12,204 nt of DNA from Clostridiaceae bacterium (GTDB lineage Bacteria > Bacillota > Clostridia > Saccharofermentanales > UBA5734). A program made the position numbers and the translations under genes. Every line of letters begins with the position of its first letter. Positions within the stretch are counted from its first letter, which is position 1. The notes beneath the pieces were generated by a model. The model saw nothing but the letters and a program-made list of their open reading frames with translations, had not been told where the DNA came from and did not search any database. Shown here piece after piece: positions 7,199 to 12,204 of the stretch. The stretch is from positions 1-12,204 of the forward strand of contig JAAYKS010000308.1 in the NCBI GenBank assembly GCA_012522285.1. The letters are read 5' to 3'.

Positions 7199-7625
7199 TT
7201 CCCGCACCCCACGAAAACGAGAATCATCTTGAAGCTAACTATTGTACCCCCTGACTGTCTATATACTCCCCCATTTGCATCGTACTCCCCCGAGTTGATT
7301 CCTTGATTGTCTGCTTAGCAAATGCGGGTGGTTTTACTAATGGTACTCACGAAATACCAGAACACTATATTGCGATACAACATAGTCCCCAAAAGAGGAT
7401 ACAGTAATATCAAATCAGATCCAACTCGATATTATCATCTATTTGAACACATGACAATAGGGTAGCAAAATATATATATAAAATGCTGCAAAGAGTCGAT
7501 TCTATTCACATGTTTCTGTAGTTAAGAAGCCGAGATAGAGGTGATTAGTCAGAGTAATAATATAACTTTACTCTCTGTGAAAGGCATCTACTCAATTCTA
7601 GCTGGCGCATGTACCACCCAAATCC
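7199..7625. other. AT-rich intergenic island, no supported gene
   Basis: A 427-base stretch far richer in A and T than the rest of the window. It holds the peptide promoter (7241-7291), an imperfect TGGTA/TACCA inverted repeat (7341-7359), a (TA)5 tract at 7471-7480 and a 7-bp AGAGTAA/TTACTCT hairpin (7551-7574) that could weakly end the SDR transcript. A 47-codon plus-strand reading from 7322 to 7465 has no ribosome site. I see no tRNA, transposase or terminal repeats. Confidence 0.6.
7241..7291 (-). promoter_or_regulatory. Promoter with three 19-bp-spaced direct repeats ahead of the peptide cassette
   Basis: Plus-strand copies TACTCCCCC at 7283-7291 and 7264-7272, and the related TACCCCCTG at 7245-7253, lie exactly 19 bases apart. 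On the minus strand the last copy abuts TACAAT (7246-7241), a good -10, about 43 bases before the peptide ATG. The -35 position, 17 bases upstream, falls inside the middle repeat (GGAGTA) and is poor. This suggests a promoter that needs an activator bound to the repeats, though a repressor is also possible. No regulator gene lies in the window. Confidence 0.5.
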
Positions 7626-8483
7626 CTACCGCGAATAGATCCAGTTGATCACCCGGCGGAACACCCGGGCGGGCAGCAGCCGATGAGCAAGCGCGGTGAC
7701 GGGGTAGAGCAGATTGCCCGCCACCACGCGCGGGGGCGGATTACGCCGGAAGATCAGCCGGGTAAAGGCAGAGGCGACTTTCTCCGGACTGTCCCCGTCT
7801 CTCTCGCTTTTTGACATGTATGAGATAGAGCGCTCAAACGATCCGTTGTAGAGAGAGGCGGGATGCCCCGCTCCTTTTGCGGTGATACGGGCGTCGGTGA
7901 AACCGGTTCGGGTGTCTCCGGGCTGCACGAGCACACAGCGGACGCCAAAACGGCGGATTTCACCGTCGAGTGCCTGCGAAAGCGCGTCGATCGCGGCTTT
8001 GGAAGCGCTATAGTGGGCCTGGTACGGGATGGGCACGAAGCCTGCCACCGAACCGGTGTTGAGGATCAGCCCCCGCCCGGCCGCGCGCAGGTAGGGCAAT
8101 GCCAGCCGGCACATCCGAAGCGTGCCGAAAAAGTTGGTTTCCATTTGCGCGCGGGCGTCCTCGTCGGAGGTCTCCTCGACCGGACCGGCAATCCCGTACC
8201 CCGCGCAGTTGACGAGGATGCCGAAAACTCCGCCGTTTTCCTCGGCGATCCGGGACAGCGCGTATGCCGCCACTGTCTCGTCGTTGACGTCACACGCGAG
8301 AGGGAGGATGGTACCTCCGCCTGAGTACTTCTCTGCGGGAGCATCCATATGCGCCCGACGGGAAAGTGAATATACCTGAAATCCGCGTACCGCAAGCTGA
8401 TGTGCTACGGCGCGCCCGATCCCCGAACTGGCTCCGGTGACGACGGCGACTCGGCCATATTGGCAGCGATCTGCATTTCTCAT
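7626..8483 (-). CDS. SDR-family oxidoreductase (classical short-chain dehydrogenase/reductase)
   Basis: A 285-residue NAD(P)-dependent oxidoreductase with every classical SDR landmark: TGASSGIG (16-23) for cofactor binding, NCAG (92-95), N117, catalytic S145 (NTGSVAGF), the YxxxK pair Y158 and K162 (YSASK), and a PGDTRTGF loop (188-195). R42-R43 just after the second strand (SLSRRA) would favour NADP(H). A hydrophobic and basic tail (about 258-285, LLYPVTALAHRLLP...) is typical of SDRs acting on lipid or hydrophobic ketones and may touch the membrane. The ATG at 8483 follows GGGAG at seven bases. It is cytoplasmic or peripheral to the membrane; the substrate is unknown. It lies 99 bases after the ATPase stop, with no clear terminator between, so the two may be cotranscribed. 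A link to the oxoamine synthase nearby is possible but unproven. Confidence 0.93.
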   Translation of the reverse strand: MRNADRCQYGRVAVVTGASSGIGRAVAHQLAVRGFQVYSLSRRAHMDAPAEKYSGGGTILPLACDVNDETVAAYALSRIAEENGGVFGILVNCAGYGIAGPVEETSDEDARAQMETNFFGTLRMCRLALPYLRAAGRGLILNTGSVAGFVPIPYQAHYSASKAAIDALSQALDGEIRRFGVRCVLVQPGDTRTGFTDARITAKGAGHPASLYNGSFERSISYMSKSERDGDSPEKVASAFTRLIFRRNPPPRVVAGNLLYPVTALAHRLLPARVFRRVINWIYSR

Positions 8484-8582
8484 GGGGGGTCTCCCGTCTG
8501 TTATCGTTTATTCCGCCTGTGCGGCGGTTACCGATATCGTACCAGACGCAGTGGCGTTACACCGGATCCGTTATCAGTCAGA

Positions 8583-10001
8583 TCAGCAACGGATGTCGGT
8601 GTCTTGCATACCCGTCATGTCCTGTCCTTCGACCAACAACACGTGGTCCCGTGCTGCAAGTGTCCTCATACCAGCCGTGAAACCGGATCTGGAGAACAGG
8701 GCGTAACGGATGCCGCGCCCATGGCGGATCAGCTCCCCGCGCTCGCGAAGCAACTCGAACACCTCCACATCCACCGGCTCGTTCCGCCACTTGCACTCAC
8801 CGATCAGGATCTCTTCCGGATGCACCGCGACGACATCGATTTCCTCTTCACGTTTTTTGCGGGGGTTGTTGCCCCACCACCGGCCATATTCCTGATACAC
8901 CGGAACCATTCTGCCCTGTTGCACTTCATGTTGGATATATTGCATGGAGATATCCTCGAAGATTGGCCCGAAGTATGCGTCCAGCTCCGGATCGATGATT
9001 TGTTCCCATGCCTCGTTCGACAGCCCCAGACTGACCAGCGCGAGACTGCGTGGCAGAAAGCGGTACCAGAAACGATACAGATTGTCTGCCAGTGAATACA
9101 AAGTTTTGCGGGCATTTTTTTCCCCAACCGGCATCTTTTTGACGACGATTTCCAGATCCAGAAGTGCTTTGATATAGGAGGAGATGTCCCGGGCGTCCTT
9201 GCCGACTTTCTGTGCGATCTCATACTGTCGGGTATGGCCTCCCGCGATGGCGTCGATGACGCTGTTGTAAACCGCCGGTTCCCGCATCTCCTGCTGCATC
9301 AGGTTAGCAGGTTCCTGCGCAAGATGTCCGCTCAAAGACAAGAACTCAGCTTTGACGGCGGAGGGAAAGTCTGGATGTGCGGAAAAGTATTCCAGATACT
9401 GCGGAATGCCGCCGCATGCGCCGTATCCGTACAACGCGTCCTGCCAGCTCCAATGTTTGAAAAATCCAATGCTTTCCCAACAGGGAAGGGGCGACACCTT
9501 CAATTGTGCTGTTCGTCTGCCATACAAAGGGCTCTGGTATCCCAAAACCTGGTGCTCCATAAAACTCATGGACGAGCCACAGAGAATCAGGAACAACTGG
9601 GTCTGCTTCCAGTCGTGGTCGATCACCTTCTGGAGCATGGAAGACAGAGCGGGTTCTGTTTGGGCGATATAGGGATACTCATCCATCACCAGGACGATCC
9701 GCTGCTCCCGCGTCTGTTTGGTTATGTAGGAAAACGCATCTTCCCACGACTGAAACTGACGGATAAAGTCAGATCCTTCGGAAGGCAGCTGCTCCAGCAC
9801 GTCCTGGGAAAAAGCGCGCAGATGCGCGTCCCGTGTCTGTTGGATTCCCACATGAAAAAGCGTCCTTTTGTTTTTACAGAACTCTTGAATCAGTCGTGTT
9901 TTGCCCACACGACGGCGGCCGTACAGGACAAACATCTGGAACCCGGGCATCTTGTATCGCAGTTCCATTTCGCGCAGCTCTTGTTTTCTTCCTATAAACA
10001 T
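8583..10001 (-). CDS. ATPase with archaeal-ATPase P-loop domain and C-terminal DUF234
   Basis: A 472-residue protein of a family common in archaea, Clostridia and Bacteroidetes, function not established. Seen: Walker A GRRRVGKT (28-35), Walker B LVMDEY (D107, E108), a CGSS sensor-like motif (about 141-144), an Arg-rich YGRRT (about 160-164), a winged-helix-like middle region (about 240-300, YEIAQKVGKDARDISSYI), then a DUF234 domain with EIDVVAV (D389) and ECKW (E402, K404). The D...ExK pattern is that of the PD-(D/E)xK nuclease fold, so DNA or RNA processing is plausible. The start is the ATG at 10001, with GGGGAG seven bases upstream. A second ATG at 10016 has no ribosome site, and the bases after it supply the site for the first. 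Often these genes are accessory and mobile-associated. The upstream region carries a duplicated 43-bp element. Confidence 0.92.
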   Translation of the reverse strand: MFIGRKQELREMELRYKMPGFQMFVLYGRRRVGKTRLIQEFCKNKRTLFHVGIQQTRDAHLRAFSQDVLEQLPSEGSDFIRQFQSWEDAFSYITKQTREQRIVLVMDEYPYIAQTEPALSSMLQKVIDHDWKQTQLFLILCGSSMSFMEHQVLGYQSPLYGRRTAQLKVSPLPCWESIGFFKHWSWQDALYGYGACGGIPQYLEYFSAHPDFPSAVKAEFLSLSGHLAQEPANLMQQEMREPAVYNSVIDAIAGGHTRQYEIAQKVGKDARDISSYIKALLDLEIVVKKMPVGEKNARKTLYSLADNLYRFWYRFLPRSLALVSLGLSNEAWEQIIDPELDAYFGPIFEDISMQYIQHEVQQGRMVPVYQEYGRWWGNNPRKKREEEIDVVAVHPEEILIGECKWRNEPVDVEVFELLRERGELIRHGRGIRYALFSRSGFTAGMRTLAARDHVLLVEGQDMTGMQDTDIRC

Positions 10002-10053
10002 ATTGTGACTCCCCATAAAATTGCGTTCTGCGAACGGATGGCTGCGTAAAGAT

Positions 10054-10176
10054 GCGGTTTATCGGATTGTGTTTCGACGAATCGTGTTACGATGATTCTA
10101 CCGCTCTTTTCATCCATCCGCAATGGATGATGCGCGGTTTATCGGATCGTGTTACGTCGAATCGTGATCCGATGAT
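10054..10176. repeat. 43-bp imperfect direct repeat, exact 80-bp period
   Basis: Copy one is 10054-10096 and copy two 10134-10176, both starting GCGGTTTATCGGA; they match at 38 of 43 bases with no gap. Copy two also contains a perfect 8-bp inverted repeat (ATCGGATC 10141-10148 and GATCCGAT 10166-10173). Copy one has lost one arm but holds ATCGT-GTT-ACGAT. The copies lie upstream of the ATPase gene. Duplicated operators or the footprint of a small mobile element are the simplest readings. Confidence 0.75.
10110..10130. repeat. Hairpin between the two direct-repeat copies
   Basis: TCATCCAT and ATGGATGA form a perfect 8-bp inverted repeat around CCGCA, within the spacer between the 43-bp copies. 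On the plus strand a T-run (10107-10110) precedes it; read on the minus strand the hairpin is followed by AAAAG, so it is not a minus-strand terminator. Confidence 0.55.
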
Positions 10177-10237
10177 CAACGGCACGGACAAACCGGCCAC
10201 AAGAGTCGGCGATTTTGGCAGGGGGTGCGCTGCGGTA

Positions 10238-10264
10238 TTCACATAGGCGTTTCCGTGGTATCAT
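10238..10264 (+). promoter_or_regulatory. Weak candidate promoter for the oxoamine synthase
   Basis: TATCAT (10259-10264) resembles a -10. TTCACA (10238-10243) matches the -35 well but with only 15 bases between; TATTCA would give 17 but fits poorly. It would leave a leader of about 70 bases before the synthase ATG. Confidence 0.3.
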
Positions 10265-10341
10265 CTAAGTACTTTGGCGGTCAAAACATTATTGTGTGAA
10301 CGGGCAATGAGGCCCGCACAGGCCGCTTCGGGAGGACAGCC

Positions 10342-11568
10342 ATGGACCTGTTCCAGAAATGCCGCGAGTACACCCGGGTGCAGCAGGCCAAGGAAGCCGG
10401 GCTTTACCCGTTTTTCCATTCGCTCCAGAGCGGACAGGATACCGAGGTCGTCATGGAAGGCCGCCGCACCATCATGCTGGGGTCCAACAACTACCTCGGG
10501 CTGACGTCCGACCCCCGGGTCAAGGAGGCCGCGATCCGCGCGGTCGAGAAATACGGCTCCGGCTGTTCCGGCTCCCGTTACCTCAACGGCACCCTGGACA
10601 TGCACCTTGAGTTGGAAAGCGCTTTTGCGTCGTTCCTCCACAAAGAGGATTCGATGATCGTGTCGACCGGGTTCCAGACCAACCTGTCCATCCTGTCCTC
10701 GATTGCTGGCCGCGGGGACACCATCCTGTCCGACAACATGAACCATGCGAGCATCGTGGACGGTACCCGCCTCAGCTTTGCCCGCACCATCAAATACAAG
10801 CACAGCGATATGGAAGATCTGGAACGTCTCCTGGCGAAATGCGCGGAGGACCCGAACGCAGGGGTTCTGATCGTGTCCGACGGCGTGTTCAGTATGGAAG
10901 GCGAGATCTGTGACCTCCCGAATATCGTCCGGCTCGCGCGTAAATACGGGGCCCGCATCATGCTGGACGACGCCCACGCGGTCGGCGTGCTGGGTGCGCA
11001 CGGCAGGGGGACGGCGGAGCATTTCGGGCTGGAGTCCGAGGTCGATCTGATCATGAACACCTTTTCCAAAACCTTCGCCTCGCTGGGCGGCGCGGTCGTC
11101 GGCGACCACTGTGTCATCGACTACATCCGGCATACCGCGCGGCCGTTCATCTTCAGCGCCTCGATTCCACCCGCACAGGTGGCGGCGGCGCGCGAGTCAC
11201 TGCGCATCCTGGAAGCCGAGCCCTGGCGGGTCCGCCGGCTGAACGAAATCTCCGCCAAAGCGCGGGGGATGCTGTCCGCCCTCCCGCATGTGAGAGTACA
11301 CGATTCCGGCAACAGTCTTGTGCCGATCATCCCGATCCTGACCGGGAGCATCGGACGCACCTTGTTTACCGCAAAGTATCTGCTTGAGAACGGCGTCTAT
11401 GTGAATCCGGTTCTCCCCCCCGCGGTGACGCTTGAGAATTGTCTTCTGCGGACCAGCTATACTGCAACCCACACCGACGCCCAGATCGAGGAGGCAATCG
11501 GGATCATCGGACAGGTGTTCGCGGAGATGGCGGCCAATACCGAGGTGGACTTCGACATCACGTTGTGA
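10342..11568 (+). CDS. Alpha-oxoamine synthase, serine palmitoyltransferase-like
   Basis: A 408-residue PLP enzyme of the BioF/Kbl/ALAS/SPT family that joins an amino acid to an acyl-CoA with loss of CO2 (or, for Kbl, the glycine/acetyl-CoA condensation). Seen: GSNNYLGLTSD (47-57), GSGCSGSRYLNGTLDMHLE (72-90), stacking His H135 (NHAS), D209 and H212 (DDAHAVG), PLP Lys K243 (NTFSKTFASLGG), PVLPPAV (356-362) and R370 within LLRTSYTATHT. The CSGSRYLNGT motif and the LR...ATHT end resemble bacterial serine palmitoyltransferases more than BioF or Kbl. No bio or tdh genes lie beside it. The start ATG follows GGGAGGA at six bases, a strong site. It appears monocistronic, ending at a good terminator. 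If it is an SPT, the product is 3-ketosphinganine; substrate identity needs assay. It could also be an unassigned family member. Confidence 0.9.
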   Translation: MDLFQKCREYTRVQQAKEAGLYPFFHSLQSGQDTEVVMEGRRTIMLGSNNYLGLTSDPRVKEAAIRAVEKYGSGCSGSRYLNGTLDMHLELESAFASFLHKEDSMIVSTGFQTNLSILSSIAGRGDTILSDNMNHASIVDGTRLSFARTIKYKHSDMEDLERLLAKCAEDPNAGVLIVSDGVFSMEGEICDLPNIVRLARKYGARIMLDDAHAVGVLGAHGRGTAEHFGLESEVDLIMNTFSKTFASLGGAVVGDHCVIDYIRHTARPFIFSASIPPAQVAAARESLRILEAEPWRVRRLNEISAKARGMLSALPHVRVHDSGNSLVPIIPILTGSIGRTLFTAKYLLENGVYVNPVLPPAVTLENCLLRTSYTATHTDAQIEEAIGIIGQVFAEMAANTEVDFDITL

Positions 11569-11626
11569 CGTAGAGCGCACACACGGGAACACGCATCAGG
11601 CGGTTCCTTCAACCAGCGACAGGGAC

Positions 11627-11670
11627 AAAGGCCGTCCTCCGCACAAAAAGCGGGAGCGGCTTTTTCTTTT
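11627..11670 (+). terminator. Intrinsic terminator after the oxoamine synthase
   Basis: AAAGGCCG pairs with CGGCTTTT and CCGC with GCGG around an ACAAAAA loop and a small internal loop; the 3' side runs into TTTTTCTTTT. An alternative fold pairs AAAAAGC (11645-11651) with GCTTTTT (11659-11665). Either way it is a typical rho-independent terminator, about 60 bases after the synthase stop. Confidence 0.8.
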
Positions 11671-11746
11671 ATGAACGAAACCGCACGTATTTCGGCGATC
11701 GCCGATGTTCAGGGCAAAAACCGTCAGATTGCCAATGGTACATGCC

Positions 11747-11776
11747 TTGAATCAAACAGCGCAACACAGTTATACT
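11747..11776 (+). promoter_or_regulatory. Sigma-70-type promoter of the pyrophosphatase gene
   Basis: TTGAAT (11747-11752), an 18-base spacer and TATACT (11771-11776): four of six and five of six matches to consensus. It predicts a leader of roughly 75 bases before the GTG start, and lies just past the preceding terminator. Confidence 0.6.
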
Positions 11777-11858
11777 GCTTCCTAATGCGGCTTTTTTCCG
11801 CGATACGCGAAGGTGTGTGGGCGGAGGATGCGATATATGGATCCGGAGGTATCGATTT

Positions 11859-12204
11859 GTGAAAGGTTTCCTGGTCATAGCGATCGCGGCGGTTGCCCTC
11901 TCCCTGGCGTTCGCGGCGTACAACTACCTGGCAGTCCGACGGCGCAGCCGCGGGACCGACCGTATGGGCGAATTGTCCGACATCATCGCGGACGGAGCCC
12001 GAACGTTCATCAAAAGCGAGTACCGGATCATTGCGATTGCGGCGGCCGGTATCACCGTCCTGCTCAGTCTGATGATCGAATGGTATGTGGGCATCGCCTT
12101 CCTGACCGGCACGATCATGAGCGCGACGGCCGGCTACATCGGCATGAGGATCGCGACGATCGCCAACGTGCGGGTCGCCAACGAAGCCCGCGTCTCCAAG
12201 TCAA
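11859..12204 (+). CDS. hppA: Membrane-bound ion-pumping pyrophosphatase, N-terminal part (cut by window)
   Basis: The first 115 codons of a membrane pyrophosphatase, which couples cytoplasmic PPi hydrolysis to H+ and/or Na+ export; full members are about 650-800 residues with some 16 membrane helices. Seen: helix 1 (about 3-25), a basic turn RRRSRG, the conserved-type helix DIIADGARTFIKSEY (41-55), helix 2 (about 57-75) and helix 3 with GYIGMRIATIANVRVANEA (92-110), a hallmark of the family's N-terminal region. The catalytic Asp motifs and the residues that tell K+-dependent from K+-independent and Na+ from H+ types lie beyond the window. The start is GTG at 11859, with GGAGG nine bases upstream; no ATG precedes the first helix in frame. 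It has its own promoter and follows a terminator, so it is likely an independent transcription unit. Confidence 0.95.
   Translation, partial: MKGFLVIAIAAVALSLAFAAYNYLAVRRRSRGTDRMGELSDIIADGARTFIKSEYRIIAIAAAGITVLLSLMIEWYVGIAFLTGTIMSATAGYIGMRIATIANVRVANEARVSKS

Larger units (their letters stand above)
10002..10341. other. Divergent intergenic region with repeats
   Basis: These 340 bases separate the minus-strand ATPase gene from the plus-strand oxoamine synthase. They hold the 80-bp-period direct repeat, a hairpin at 10110-10130, a weak plus-strand promoter candidate and the synthase ribosome site GGGAGGA. I support no gene here: a 64-codon plus-strand reading (10052-10246) crosses both repeats and has no ribosome site. 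Confidence 0.6.

Noticed and set aside
7322..7465. 47-codon plus-strand reading in the AT-rich island
   Set aside because: No ribosome site and no recognisable domain; length is compatible with chance. Kept only as a possible remnant.
7551..7574. Terminator of the SDR gene
   Set aside because: The 7-bp AT-rich stem has no U-run after it on the minus strand, so it is only noted within the gap.
9999..10016. ATG at 10016 as the ATPase start
   Set aside because: It has no ribosome site, whereas the ATG at 10001 has GGGGAG at seven bases and keeps the family-like start MFIGRKQEL.
10054..10176. CRISPR array
   Set aside because: Only two diverged copies 80 bp apart, with no further units and no cas genes.
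10052..10246. 64-codon plus-strand reading over the direct repeats
   Set aside because: It spans both non-coding repeat copies, lacks a ribosome site and has no family features.
11671..11862. 63-codon plus-strand reading before the pyrophosphatase
   Set aside because: It begins within the tail of a terminator, contains the promoter of the next gene, and lacks a ribosome site.

Overview
The window is GC-rich with an AT-richer island near its middle. It carries nine recognisable genes or gene parts. The first seven, counting from the left end, lie on the minus strand and the last two on the plus strand. Strong GGAGG-type ribosome binding sites, ATGA stop/start overlaps, a Sec-type peptide beside a MacB-like ABC transporter, a lipoprotein and a membrane pyrophosphatase suggest an anaerobic bacterium of Clostridia/Firmicutes type. 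That is an inference from style; no marker gene fixes the taxonomy.

Left block (1-3123, minus): an aconitase-superfamily hydratase of the YbhJ type is followed one base later by a phosphinothricin-acetyltransferase-like GNAT enzyme, which runs off the window and has only a TTG as a usable start. Upstream of the hydratase are a weak promoter, a GC-rich leader hairpin and the terminator of the next operon.

Central block (3124-7291, minus): an operon-like cassette. In transcription order it encodes a small Tyr-rich secreted peptide whose signal sequence is broken by a one-base frameshift, two FtsX/MacB-type permeases, an ABC ATPase and a lipoprotein. The last three are joined by 4-base ATGA overlaps, and a possible attenuator separates the peptide from the transporter. 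A promoter carrying three direct repeats at exactly 19-bp period precedes the peptide. The layout resembles bacteriocin export/self-protection or peptide-sensing cassettes, but the peptide matches no family I can name.

The AT-rich stretch 7199-7625 separates this cassette from an SDR oxidoreductase (7626-8483) and an ATPase of the archaeal-ATPase/DUF234 type (8583-10001), both minus. The intergenic region upstream of the ATPase holds a 43-bp imperfect direct repeat at exactly 80-bp period plus hairpins.

Right block (plus): an alpha-oxoamine synthase that looks more like serine palmitoyltransferase than BioF or Kbl (10342-11568), a clear intrinsic terminator, a good sigma-70-type promoter, and the N-terminal part of a membrane-bound ion-pumping pyrophosphatase (11859 to the window end). 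The SDR could in principle act with the synthase (a ketosphinganine-type reduction), but only proximity and family logic support that.
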